Shown: positions 19,084 through 28,444 of the stretch, piece by piece
Position numbering within the stretch: the stretch's first letter is position 1
Layout: every line of letters starts with the position of its first letter
Assembly: GCF_030296755.1 (NCBI RefSeq)
Contig: NZ_AP027741.1
Coordinates: forward strand, 310,001 to 374,000
Length of the DNA stretch: 64,000 nucleotides
Direction: 5' to 3'
Source of the DNA: Methylophaga marina
GTDB lineage: Bacteria > Pseudomonadota > Gammaproteobacteria > Nitrosococcales > Methylophagaceae
Position numbers and translations under genes: made by a program
Notes under the pieces: model-generated
Seen by the model: the letters and a program-made list of their open reading frames with translations, nothing else
What the model was told of the DNA's origin: nothing
Database searches by the model: none

Positions 19084-19934
19084 GATGATGCCTCTTTATT
19101 GGTTTGCATAACAAAATGCGGTGCAAAGTGTGCCACGCCCTGTAATACGCCCGCAGCATAATTACCTTCATTATCTCGATGACTTTTCGCCAGGAATAAG
19201 GCTTCAGCATGACCATTATGTTTGGATAACTCTACTGCAGTCTGTTTTATTTCCGCGCTGGCGTTATCGACCAGAACCGAGGGGATTTGACTGGTTAGAA
19301 CAGGCAGGTCATTACCACTATCACCAGCAAAAATCACTTCATCCAGCTGATAGGCTAGTTTGCGTTGTAAAAACTCAATGGCATGGAGCTTAGTTGCATG
19401 CTCAGGTAAGACATCCAACAGGCCGATATTTTTAGGTTCATCGACGCTCCAGAGAATACTGGCAGCGACATTAGCATCTTTCAAAAAGGCTTCAACACGG
19501 GCAATAATTGTATCTTTATCTAAATACAGTGGCAGGTAGTAACTCAGTTTATGGGTGTTTTGCTTGCTGCTTTCCTGTAAACGCAATTCTTTAATGGATC
19601 GTAAAATGTGTTTCAGCTGAGCATGGGTTTTGCCATTCCAGTCTTTATCAATCTCAGCTTCCCAGTCCGCCATTTGTTGCCAACTGCCTTTACCTATCTG
19701 GTATATCTTGGTACCAACATCGGTAATCGCAAAATCAGGAACGGGTAAGGCATAGTTTTTAATCGCCCGTTTCACCAGTGATACATGACGACCTGTGACA
19801 TATGCTAGCTTGACCTCATCACGTTCACAAAAGTCGGAAAACTGTTTACGTGCATCAGCTGGCTCTGGCTGAAAGCCATTAGGAATGATGGTTCTATCCA
19901 TATCCGTGCAGAGTAAAACTTTAGCTTGGCTCAT
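19080..19934 (-). CDS. spp: Sucrose-phosphate phosphatase (HAD class IIB)
   Basis: A 284-residue HAD hydrolase. Motif I is LLCTDMDRTIIPNG (nucleophile Asp, then Asp), motif II VTGRH, and motif IV VIFAGDSGNDLPVL. It hydrolyses sucrose 6-phosphate to sucrose. Four-base overlaps on both sides couple it to sps and fruK, so synthesis and dephosphorylation are produced together. Confidence 0.9.
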   Translation of the reverse strand: MSQAKVLLCTDMDRTIIPNGFQPEPADARKQFSDFCERDEVKLAYVTGRHVSLVKRAIKNYALPVPDFAITDVGTKIYQIGKGSWQQMADWEAEIDKDWNGKTHAQLKHILRSIKELRLQESSKQNTHKLSYYLPLYLDKDTIIARVEAFLKDANVAASILWSVDEPKNIGLLDVLPEHATKLHAIEFLQRKLAYQLDEVIFAGDSGNDLPVLTSQIPSVLVDNASAEIKQTAVELSKHNGHAEALFLAKSHRDNEGNYAAGVLQGVAHFAPHFVMQTNKEASS

Positions 19935-22084
19935 GATGATGCTTTCTTCGTTTTGACATGATCAAAGAACTGGTAATGTTCGAGTGATTCCAAAATGCCT
20001 GCAGCAAATGGTTTGTCTGCGAAATAAATACGGTCAGTATCAATCAATTGTGATAACTCCTCATTATGTCTGTTTGCCACTACCGCAGCGAGCGTGTTGC
20101 CTCGCATCATATCTTCATCCGCTCCGGAACCGCCGGCAACAAAAATATGTTCAAGTGGTATTTGCCAATGGTCGGCAACATAGCGCAGAGCCATCCCCTT
20201 TGATGCTCTAATCGGTAATATGTCTAAATATTGTCCAAAAGCTAGCTGAACATGAACCGATTGTTCCTCCTGATGTAACAGTCGTTTTATATCTTCAACA
20301 TCTACCTGTTCAGGATCGATGTAATAACTCAGTTTAAATCGACTCTGTTCTGACTTTGGCTGCTTTTCTAATCCAGGATACCCATCGAGCAACAGTCGTA
20401 CTTTATGGGGCGTCCAGTGATAATCAATATGTTGAGCCCAGGACGTATCTGGCGTTAGCTTAGGTGCATAGTAGATCTCGGTGCCAGAACTGGTGATTAA
20501 AATATCAGGTTCAGGAATCTGATGTTTTTTCATCATTCTAAGGGCAACGTCCAAACGCCGGCCAGTCGCAATGGCAAATTTTGTGGTCTTGCGGTTTTCC
20601 CGAATCAGGTTAATCAATTTATGTAACGACACATCGTCGCCGATAAGGTTCAAATCCAAATCGGTGAAAATAGCCTGTTCAGCATAGACATGACTGGTTC
20701 GCTCAAGCGGCTTACGTTGAAGTAACTCAGCACGTTGAGCAAGTGGTGTCACCAAATCGATATAACGTTTAGCGTGTGCTTGCCATGAATAACACTTCGC
20801 TACCCCTTCCAGACCTTTGCTTGAATAGTCATCCCACACATCATTGTCTGTTAATAATTTCAATAGTGCGTCTGTGATAGTCGATGATTCGAGTGGATCA
20901 ATTAAAATCCCATTATGACAGTTACCAATAATATCTCTTGGCCCACCATCTTCCGTCGCCACAATTGGTACGCCCGAGGCTGCGGCCTCGATCAGAGTCA
21001 GACCAAAAGGCTCTGTCAGCGCCGGGTTTACAAACACCCCACCTGATGCCGCAGCAATACGATACATCAGAGGGACTTGCTCACGCTTGTGGTGCTTAGG
21101 CATGACCACTTTGCCATATAAATCGTATCGATCAATGGCCACAAAAAGCTCATGAAACACTTCCTGAGCCCCTGCTTCCAGATCATCAATATCATCACGG
21201 TTACCAGCAATAATCACTAAGTTTGCCAGTTGTTGCAGCCTTTCTGACTCACCATACGCTTCAATCAGCACGGTGATATTTTTGCGTTTATCAGGGCGGG
21301 ATAAGGCCAGAATAATCGGTTTATGCGGGTCTGTGAGTTGGTGCGTCAGCTTTTTAAACAACTCACTTTCCAGTTCATTTCCTTCTGGCGGCTTGAACTG
21401 TTTAATGTTGGTACCAGGAGGAATGACACGCATTTGATCAGGCTGATAATGATCATAAATTTCGTATTGTTCTTCGATTTCCTGATGGGTACTGGTAATG
21501 ACACGTTCGGCGGTGGCTAAAGTAATTTCTTCTGCCTCTATACGCCGAGTCATATTGTAAAGTGACTCAATTTGTTCAGTAGTTAAACCACTGGCCAATA
21601 ACCTTCTTCGTTTAACCCGTCCTAAAGAATGGCCTGTATGGACAAGTGGAATGCCTAGCAGATTAGCCACATGAGATCCCACCAGGCCCGCGTCAGCATA
21701 ATGGCTATGAATCAGATCAGGAACATGATCTTGTTGTCTGAAAAAATCCGCCAGGTTGTCTGCAAACCCGTCCAGATGGTCCCATAAATGTTCTTTATAG
21801 ATGTATTCATCAGGACCGGCTTCTATACGTACGATCCTGAATTTATCATTTACCTTCTCAATGGGTTCGGCATATTCAGCATCAACATGGCTGTCTATCA
21901 CACGGCGTGTAACCAGATCTACCTGACAGACATTGGGAAGTTCAGACAGTGCTTGAGCGAGTTCCAGAACATAGAGAGTTTGTCCTCCTGTATCGGCATC
22001 TCTGCCCAGTTCAAGATTATCAGCCCGTATGAGCCCATGCACACTAATTAGTGCGATATAAATCTGCTCAACCCCGTCAGCCAT
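19931..22084 (-). CDS. sps: Sucrose-phosphate synthase with C-terminal HAD domain
   Basis: A 717-residue enzyme joining a GT4 glycosyltransferase (residues 1-460) to a HAD-like domain (about 465-715). The GT part shows GRDADTGGQTLYVLELAQAL at the nucleotide-sugar site, HTGHSLGRVKRRRLL, and EPFGLTLIEAAASGVPIVA near the sugar-nucleotide Glu. The C-terminal part has FTDLDLNLIGDD and ATGRRLDVAL, a phosphatase-like fold. It makes sucrose 6-phosphate from UDP- or ADP-glucose and fructose 6-phosphate. First gene of the cluster; the 144 bases upstream hold no motif I can name. In halophilic methylotrophs sucrose made this way is a compatible solute. Confidence 0.92.
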   Translation of the reverse strand: MADGVEQIYIALISVHGLIRADNLELGRDADTGGQTLYVLELAQALSELPNVCQVDLVTRRVIDSHVDAEYAEPIEKVNDKFRIVRIEAGPDEYIYKEHLWDHLDGFADNLADFFRQQDHVPDLIHSHYADAGLVGSHVANLLGIPLVHTGHSLGRVKRRRLLASGLTTEQIESLYNMTRRIEAEEITLATAERVITSTHQEIEEQYEIYDHYQPDQMRVIPPGTNIKQFKPPEGNELESELFKKLTHQLTDPHKPIILALSRPDKRKNITVLIEAYGESERLQQLANLVIIAGNRDDIDDLEAGAQEVFHELFVAIDRYDLYGKVVMPKHHKREQVPLMYRIAAASGGVFVNPALTEPFGLTLIEAAASGVPIVATEDGGPRDIIGNCHNGILIDPLESSTITDALLKLLTDNDVWDDYSSKGLEGVAKCYSWQAHAKRYIDLVTPLAQRAELLQRKPLERTSHVYAEQAIFTDLDLNLIGDDVSLHKLINLIRENRKTTKFAIATGRRLDVALRMMKKHQIPEPDILITSSGTEIYYAPKLTPDTSWAQHIDYHWTPHKVRLLLDGYPGLEKQPKSEQSRFKLSYYIDPEQVDVEDIKRLLHQEEQSVHVQLAFGQYLDILPIRASKGMALRYVADHWQIPLEHIFVAGGSGADEDMMRGNTLAAVVANRHNEELSQLIDTDRIYFADKPFAAGILESLEHYQFFDHVKTKKASS

Positions 22085-22228
22085 AAAACCTGCTTCTCCC
22101 TTTGTTGTGTATGTAAATGCAGATATCGTCTTACCATTGATACTATAGCATCACACTGTGTCAATAAAGATTAGCTTGGGTTAATTGCAGATTCTCTGTG
22201 TATTCGACTAAGACAAAACCAATCAAAC

Positions 22229-22864
22229 TTAAATGGATTTTCGACCTGAAATGAGTCGTTTAAGCTTGGCACTTAAACGATGAAAGAAGCGATGTTTATT
22301 TCCAGCGGCTGCACTAGTCAGGAAGTTAATCTGTATGGACTGACGCTTGCCATCAAAGGCCGGATAGCCATGCCAGCAATTATCGGTCACTTTGAAAGCG
22401 ACAAGACTGCCAGGGCCAGGCGTGACTTCATCCACATAGTCATTCATATCGTGACCATTTCGTAAGATTCTCAGTTTACCTGTATCGGCTTGCCAAGCTT
22501 CGTTAAGGTAGATAAGGATGGTAGCTACTTTGGTTTTAGAATCGGTATGGATGCGTCCATCTTTTTGTCTGGAATACCCTCTGAGGGTAATCATCATCGG
22601 CAAATCCATGACCTGCACATCAAATTTTTCACAAATGATTCGCCGAAATTCCGGGGTATCAATAGAGGTAATTAACGATTTAAAAGGTTCTTGTAAATCA
22701 ACATCATCGATATTGTAGCTACCGCCATCTGAGATATCAGGAAAGCTCTTGATGATGGCTTGCACCTGCTCAGGATAAATAGATTGTTCTACCTTGAAAT
22801 AGGGAAATGGAACCGTTTGTACGGGGGCTTTATCAAGAGATTCCAGTTGAATTACATTCGTCAT
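22229..22864 (-). CDS. 2OG-Fe(II) oxygenase family protein
   Basis: A 211-residue protein with the facial triad of a prolyl-4-hydroxylase-like oxygenase: His and Asp in GRIHTDSKTK (about residues 99-105), the distal His in NCWHGYPAF, and Arg in GKRQSIQINF for 2-oxoglutarate. Substrate unknown. Similar small proteins are often found beside glycosyltransferase or polysaccharide genes. It stands apart from the sucrose cluster (144-base gap) and is divergent from the iron permease gene. Confidence 0.75.
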   Translation of the reverse strand: MTNVIQLESLDKAPVQTVPFPYFKVEQSIYPEQVQAIIKSFPDISDGGSYNIDDVDLQEPFKSLITSIDTPEFRRIICEKFDVQVMDLPMMITLRGYSRQKDGRIHTDSKTKVATILIYLNEAWQADTGKLRILRNGHDMNDYVDEVTPGPGSLVAFKVTDNCWHGYPAFDGKRQSIQINFLTSAAAGNKHRFFHRLSAKLKRLISGRKSI

Positions 22865-23046
22865 TGTTTTGTCATCAAATCGTCACAAACTGCAAGATTA
22901 TCACTCTCACCCAATAACATAAACTCCTAAAAATACAGCCTTCAGCGGTTAATCATCTAAAAGTTAGCTGGGTCGAGAACTTCTCCGAGAGACCTGTATC
23001 TAAAAAAATCATTTACTCGCTAATCAGCACTAAGGTTTATACTGCG

Positions 23047-23065
23047 TACGATTCTCATTTAGAAC
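23047..23065. promoter_or_regulatory. Fur-box-like operator upstream of the iron permease
   Basis: TACGATTCTCATTTAGAAC, reverse AAATGAGAATCGTA, resembles the AATGAGAATNATT core of Fur sites. It ends 15 bases before the permease start. One half is good and the other degenerate. Confidence 0.5.
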
Positions 23066-23079
23066 TGCACTCAAGATAA

Positions 23080-25026
23080 ATGATTGATACAACCACCCTC
23101 GCTGGAGCCAATAAAAACGTGTTTAGATTTGACCGTCGTATAACCACAGGTCTCATTATCAGTTTGATGATGATGTTGTCATTTATTCATGCCGCACATG
23201 CAAACGATGCACAGAGTGAAACGCGACAACTCATGCAGATAGCTGAGTATGTCGGAGCAGATTATAGTGCTGCTGTGGCCAATGGTGAGGTGATCAACGA
23301 AGCTGAGTACAGCGAGATGACAGAATTTTCTGCGCTTGCAGTGGAAAAAACCCGACAACTCGAGAACGGCCAACACGCGCTTGAAGCGGCACTTAAATTA
23401 CAACAAGCCGTTACTAACAAACAAAACCCTGATGTCATTCATGCCATCACAGTGGATCTTCGGAATATCTTGATTAAGCTCTCACCGGACGTCTCTTTGC
23501 CCAGCGAATTACTGCCCATTCAACAAGTAAAACAGCTTTATCAGCAAAACTGCAGTGCCTGTCATGGTGCAATGGGTCAGGGAGATGGCACATTAGCCGC
23601 CTCTTTGGACCCCACACCGACAAACTTCACTGATAAAGATCGTGCCATGAACCGTTCAGTTATCGGTTTGTATGATGCCATCACCAATGGTATTGAGGGC
23701 ACGGCTATGGTGGCGCTGTCTCACCTTGATGAGAAACAGCGTTGGTCACTGGCCTTTTATGCAGGTAGCTTGGCCTTTCAGGATCACACTGGTATGGCAA
23801 CAGTCCCCACTGCCATGACTATTCAGGATTTTGTCAGTAATAGTCCCCAGACATTACTCAATAAATACCCCACGCTTGACGATGACACAGTAGCTCAGCT
23901 TCGCTCACATCCTGAGCCGTTATTTGCATCAAATGATCCACTTGCCATGGCCAAACAACAACTGAAAGCGGCACATACAAGTTATCTATCAGGGGACTAT
24001 AAAGCGGCACAAGCGCTAGCTGTCAGTGCCTACCTTGATGGCTTTGAGCTCGCTGAAAATGCCTTGGATGCCTACGATCCACAGCTACGCAAAGACATCG
24101 AAAAATCAATGATGGCATTCAGACAATTAACGGCTCAGTCTGAAAAACAAGACGACATTACCGCACTGCTTGAACAAACCAATCATCAGCTTAGTCAGGC
24201 ACAAGATTTGTTGTCTGCCGATACCTTATCGGACTCGACATTGTTTACCGCCAGTTTAGTGATTTTATTGCGTGAAGGCCTGGAAGCTATGCTGGTTGTG
24301 TTGGCACTGGTCACTGTTCTAGTCAAAACGGAGCGTCGTGACGCGGTGAAATATGTGCATGCTGGCTGGGTTTTTGCCCTGATTGCGGGTGTCGCCACGT
24401 GGTGGGCAGCCCAAAATCTGATTAGCATCAGTGGTGCAAGCCGTGAAATCATGGAAGGTGTGGGCGCCTTGATGGCCGCTGTGATTCTATTCTATGTCGG
24501 TTTCTGGATGCATAGTAAAACAAACGCGGCGGCTTGGCAGGCTTATATTAATCAACACGTTCATCGACACTTGAGTAAAGGCACGCTGTGGGGATTAGCA
24601 GGCCTGTCGTTCATTGCGGTGTATCGTGAAGTGTTCGAAACAGTCCTCTTTTATCAAGCACTACTTACCCAATCGGCGGCATCACAATCCATGTCTATCG
24701 CCACAGGTTTTGTTACGGCTGTAGTGATTTTAGGCCTGTTATTCTGGGTGTTTGTTAAATACTCATTACGCTTACCTATCAGAACATTCTTCACTTTCAG
24801 TACCTATCTGATGCTGGCTTTATCATTTGTATTAATAGGTAAGGCGGTGGCCGCCCTACAGGAAGCTGATTTGATCAGCATTTCTTCATTACCCGTTGAT
24901 TTTGCCTTGTCCTGGCTTGGTATTTATTCAACATGGGAGGGATTGTCAGCCCAGCTGGTAATCGTGATGTTGTCTTTGCTTATTCTGATGGGCATCAGAC
25001 CTTTCGGTAACAAAGAAACCGCTTAA
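23080..25026 (+). CDS. Cytochrome c / FTR1-family iron permease
   Basis: A 648-residue protein. After an N-terminal hydrophobic signal (~28-42) comes a periplasmic region with one c-type haem site, CSACHGAMGQGDG (about residues 157-169), and Met ligand candidates further on. The C-terminal ~270 residues form a seven-helix FTR1 permease with both Glu motifs, LREGLEAMLVVLALV and YREVFETVLFYQALL. FTR1 proteins import ferric iron, normally with an oxidase partner; the fused haem domain may do the redox step here. A Fur-like box precedes it and a strong terminator follows. Confidence 0.87.
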   Translation: MIDTTTLAGANKNVFRFDRRITTGLIISLMMMLSFIHAAHANDAQSETRQLMQIAEYVGADYSAAVANGEVINEAEYSEMTEFSALAVEKTRQLENGQHALEAALKLQQAVTNKQNPDVIHAITVDLRNILIKLSPDVSLPSELLPIQQVKQLYQQNCSACHGAMGQGDGTLAASLDPTPTNFTDKDRAMNRSVIGLYDAITNGIEGTAMVALSHLDEKQRWSLAFYAGSLAFQDHTGMATVPTAMTIQDFVSNSPQTLLNKYPTLDDDTVAQLRSHPEPLFASNDPLAMAKQQLKAAHTSYLSGDYKAAQALAVSAYLDGFELAENALDAYDPQLRKDIEKSMMAFRQLTAQSEKQDDITALLEQTNHQLSQAQDLLSADTLSDSTLFTASLVILLREGLEAMLVVLALVTVLVKTERRDAVKYVHAGWVFALIAGVATWWAAQNLISISGASREIMEGVGALMAAVILFYVGFWMHSKTNAAAWQAYINQHVHRHLSKGTLWGLAGLSFIAVYREVFETVLFYQALLTQSAASQSMSIATGFVTAVVILGLLFWVFVKYSLRLPIRTFFTFSTYLMLALSFVLIGKAVAALQEADLISISSLPVDFALSWLGIYSTWEGLSAQLVIVMLSLLILMGIRPFGNKETA

Positions 25027-25036
25027 ACATCAACAT

Positions 25037-25066
25037 AAAAAAAGCCCGCGAAAGCGGGCTTTTTTT
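25037..25066. terminator. Bidirectional rho-independent terminator
   Basis: GCCCGC-GAAA-GCGGGC with A7 on the left and T7 on the right. It serves the iron permease gene (plus) and the molybdopterin oxidoreductase gene (minus). Confidence 0.92.
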
Positions 25067-25080
25067 GCACGCTGTCGAGA

Positions 25081-27200
25081 TTAACTCAATCTGACTTCAA
25101 CCAAATTGTCAGTAAATGTTGGGGCATGGCCCATATCCACAAACTCAGCTGAACTGACACAGTTCACCGTGCCTTTGTTCAACTGTCGCCAATATCCAAG
25201 TGTCGCCACGACGATACCGGGACTGACATCATCTGTAATTTGAGCAAGTGCTTCAAATTTACCCCGGTCATTAAATACGGATACCACATCACCACTTTGA
25301 ATATTTCGGAGGTCGGCATCCACTGGACTTATCATGACAAACTGTTCACCTTGGCCTTTTATTTTGTTGTCCATATTGGCGTAACAAGAATTCAGAAAGC
25401 CGTGGCTTTTGGGCGAAATGATATTCAATGGGTACTTTTCAGCTAATGCCGGATTGCTCTCGTGCGTCTCTCTTGATGGCATATAATCTGGCAAGCTATC
25501 TAATGACTCACCAGGCTGGAAGCCTTCATACATCTGCCGGAACGGACCAGCCACAAAGTTGGTAGCCCCTTTCACTTCCAGTTCACACTTTCCACTCGGT
25601 GTTGGGAAATTCCCATGGCGATGTGGGGCACGATCATCTTTGGTACCTACTTTTAATTTAGCAAAGCCATGTTGGCGTAAATAAGCTAAATCAATGCCTT
25701 CACATGCCGGAGAGTCCCAATCAACATAGTTCTCAAGACACTCACTATCCGACCAGCTAAAGTTATCTTCTTGATAGCCCATTCTGGCTGCCAAGCGTCT
25801 GAAAATCTCATTATTTGGTATCGCTTCACCCGGCGAGTCCACACACTTTTCATTATAGGTTAGATATAAGTGGCCCCATGACAGCACCATATCTTCCATC
25901 TCTGCGCCCATAGAGGCAGGTAGCACGATATCAGCATAAGATGCGGTATCAGAAAGGAAGTGCTCAGCCGAAACAACAAAGAGATCTTCTCGCATCAAAC
26001 CTTCAACAATCTTGTCAGTTTCGGCGGCTTGCGTGACGGGATTGGCATTCCAGCACATCATCGATTTAATCGGTGTATCGAGCCCCAATTCTCCTGTTAG
26101 TGCCCGACCCAGTTGTATTGCATTCACGACCGGCGTGCCTTCCGGAATCAGATCCGGACGCGAAATAACATCAAACTTATAAGGATGCTCCCAGACAGGA
26201 AACTGTAATGCACCACCACCAACATGACGCCACGCGCCGGTTAATGCAGGTAAACAGGTGATGGCACGAATTGCTTGACCACCACCATAGTTACGTTCTA
26301 CAGCCACACCCAAGCGAATAGCTGCTGGTTGGGTAGAGGCAAACTCGCGCGCCAACTGACGAATATCTTCCGCAGCCACACCCGTTATCGAGGCAGCCCA
26401 TTCTGGTGTTCTGGTTTTGGCTCTTTCAGATAAGGCCTCAAACCCCACTGTGTAGTTGTCGATATAGTCATGATCCTGAAGTCCTTCTTCAATAATCACA
26501 TGCATTATGGCCATGGCTAAAGCACCATCAGTGCCGGGTTTAGGCGCAATGTGCCAATCCGCTTCTTTCGCTGTTTTGGATTTATAGGGATCGATAACGA
26601 CGACTTTGGCGCCCTGCTTCTGGGCATCTTTTACAATGTGCCAATGGTGGACATTGGTACTCACCGAATTACATCCCCAAAGGATGATGTATTTAGAATG
26701 GATAAAACTCTCAGGGTCGACCCCAGCTGTTGGCCCCACTGTCAGCAACCAGGCTGTACAAGAACCTTCGCCGCAAAAAGTCCGCTCACAAACGGTTGCG
26801 CCCATTTTGTTAAAAAAGCATCGCCACCATTTAAGCCATGCACCAGCCCCTGATTACCCAGATAGCTATAAGGCAAAATGGCATGAGGACCATACTCGTC
26901 AATAATGGCTTTCCAGCGGCTGGTGATCTCATCAAGTGCTTCATCCCAACTAATGCGTTCAAACTGCCCACTTCCCTTGGGTCCGGTACGTCGCATCGGA
27001 TGAAGCAAACGATCCTGATGATAGTGACGCTTTTCATAATCTTTGAGTTTGACGCACAAACCACCTCGCGTCATTGGATGTTCTTTATTGCCTTTAACTG
27101 AGGTCAGTTGACCATTTTCAACCTCATACACCATGGAACAGGTATCAGGACAATCATGTGGACAGCCACCATGATGCGTCGTTTTTAATACGCTTGCCAT
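25081..27200 (-). pseudogene. Molybdopterin-dependent oxidoreductase, split by a one-base frameshift
   Basis: A DMSO-reductase-family protein of ~706 residues when joined. The N-terminus carries a [4Fe-4S] motif (GGCPHDCPDTC, then GGLCVKLKDY). The central part has ILWGCNSVSTNVHH at the metal-ligand region and GAKVVVIDPYKSKTA; the C-terminal molydopterin-binding domain is complete to LVEVRLS. The frame breaks after GGDAF. Reading the A-run at 26812-26817 (six) as seven gives GGDAFFNKMGATVCERTFCGEGS, continuous with the second frame. No signal peptide or partner subunit gene is nearby, so it is probably cytoplasmic. Substrate unknown. It could be a sequencing undercall. Confidence 0.85.
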
Positions 27201-27431
27201 ATTGCTCTCTCCTTCTCAGATGTGTTTTTATTTTTTTATTATTCATCTGACTATACACCAGTTGAGAACGGGAAATATGCCCGCCGTATCATCAAGTTAG
27301 CTAATGATTTTTATATTCATCTGTTTTCGATTCTGACATTTTCCTGTAACAGTGCTTATCTACACTATAGCTGGATGAACAATTCACCATTTAGCGGGTC
27401 CTTACTGTGTTGGATTTTTTTCATCAGTTGT

Positions 27432-27510
27432 AAATCAAAGCCAAACTCGTCGTGAGGCGGGGTCGGAAAGCCACAGGTCTTCCAAGTGAAGATGGCTGGG
27501 TTGCATTGCT
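27432..27510 (+). promoter_or_regulatory. c-di-GMP-I (GEMM) riboswitch
   Basis: The sequence shows GCCAAAC, a short hairpin, GGGGTCGGAAAGCCACAGG, then a TCTTC/GAAGA helix and ATGGCTGGGTTGC. These follow the GEMM order (GCAAACC..., GGACGCAAAGCC-C-GGG, ...GCCGGGUUGCC). Some positions differ from consensus: GTCGGAAAG for GACGCAAAG. It ends 33 bases before the start of the PEP-CTERM-like gene. No terminator stem is evident after it, so a translational switch is possible. Confidence 0.75.
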
Positions 27511-27542
27511 TGTTTTTTCAATCTAAACATAAGGGAATTTTT

Positions 27543-28019
27543 ATGAAAAAAGCGATGCTATTTGTCGTAGCTTTATTTTTCTCAATCAGTGTGAATGCCG
27601 CAACGTTGTCACTCAGTGCAGCCGGTTCAGCCGGTGCTAGTCAAAGCGTTGATTTATCAGACAACGCTGTTGTGCTTGCTGGCGGTACTGTTTCAAAAGC
27701 GGGTGATTGGAATTCAGCATTCACTCTTTCTACTGATGTAGATACACCTGTTGTCATTGAGTGGTCTTTCAACCCTGCTATCACAGCAGCAACATTAGTG
27801 TTTGGTGCTGTCGGCAGCACTGTCTCATATGCCATCACTGAAGACTTCAGTTTTACTGCTGTTTTACTAACAGGTGTTGATTACGTATTAAGTATTGTTG
27901 ATGCCACTTCAGGTGCTGTTAAGTATGACGTGTCTGTTTCAGCCGTCCCACTGCCAGCCGCTTTATTTTTATTTGCACCAGCATTATTAGGTTTCTTAAG
28001 CCTACGCAAAAAAGTTTAG
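27543..28019 (+). CDS. Secreted PEP-CTERM-like protein
   Basis: A 158-residue protein with a signal peptide (MKKAMLFVVALFFSISVNAA) and a Ser/Ala/Thr/Val-rich beta-type body. It ends in a sorting signal: VPLPAALFLFAPALLGF, then LRKKV. This is the VPLPAA-hydrophobic-basic variant of PEP-CTERM, which is recognised by exosortase in exopolysaccharide-producing bacteria. No exosortase gene is in the window. The start at 27543 follows AAGGG. The preceding c-di-GMP riboswitch suggests a role in surface or biofilm matrix. Confidence 0.8.
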   Translation: MKKAMLFVVALFFSISVNAATLSLSAAGSAGASQSVDLSDNAVVLAGGTVSKAGDWNSAFTLSTDVDTPVVIEWSFNPAITAATLVFGAVGSTVSYAITEDFSFTAVLLTGVDYVLSIVDATSGAVKYDVSVSAVPLPAALFLFAPALLGFLSLRKKV

Positions 28020-28054
28020 CCACTGCCTAAGGTATCTCATACAGTCGTTCAATT

Positions 28055-28078
28055 AGGGAGCTTCGGCTCCCTTTTTTT
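28055..28078 (+). terminator. Rho-independent terminator of the PEP-CTERM-like gene
   Basis: AGGGAGC-TTCG-GCTCCCT followed by seven T, 35 bases after the stop codon. Confidence 0.93.
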
Positions 28079-28131
28079 ATGGTAAATGATGTTGATTAAC
28101 TCATGCAGTATCACGGCAACATAATGAAAGC

Positions 28132-28158
28132 TATAGTTTTACAAGCTCGTGCCGGTAC
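28132..28158 (+). promoter_or_regulatory. Sigma-28 (FliA) promoter of the small motility-type gene
   Basis: TATAGTTT, exactly 11 bases, then GCCGGTAC, against consensus TAAAGTTT-N11-GCCGATAA. It lies 75 bases upstream of the 60-residue gene. Confidence 0.7.
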
Positions 28159-28232
28159 ATAATTATGTGAACTATTTATCGTTGGAAATGACGAAGGTCA
28201 TGTAAGATGGCACAAAAAGTAGGAGGTAAGAA

Positions 28233-28415
28233 ATGAGTATTTCACCAACACAAGGCAGCCCAAAGATCAGTATTGATGACTATCTTATGGTGAAGAGTGC
28301 TCAAATGAGTAACAACAAAGCCAAACTCGATGGTGCCAATGCACTCAAACTTATCGATTCGGCACTACCCGCACCTACTGCCACTCAAGGTAACAACCTA
28401 AACGTAAAAGCCTGA
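28233..28415 (+). CDS. Small YjfB-like putative motility protein
   Basis: A 60-residue protein with no signal peptide or membrane segment. The C-terminal pattern ALKLIDSALPAP...GNNLNVKA resembles the YjfB-type 'putative motility protein' family, which ends in LL-SLP-P...G-NIN. The Shine-Dalgarno AGGAGG is strong and correctly spaced. The sigma-28 promoter upstream independently supports a motility link. The terminator begins inside the last codons. Family membership is by pattern only. Confidence 0.65.
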   Translation: MSISPTQGSPKISIDDYLMVKSAQMSNNKAKLDGANALKLIDSALPAPTATQGNNLNVKA

Positions 28416-28434
28416 TTTTCTCAGGCTTTTTTTT
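28407..28434 (+). terminator. Rho-independent terminator overlapping a stop codon
   Basis: AAAAGCCTGA-TTT-TCAGGCTTTT with T8. The left arm contains the final Lys-Ala-stop codons of the small gene. Confidence 0.9.
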
Positions 28435-28444
28435 GCCTGTTATC

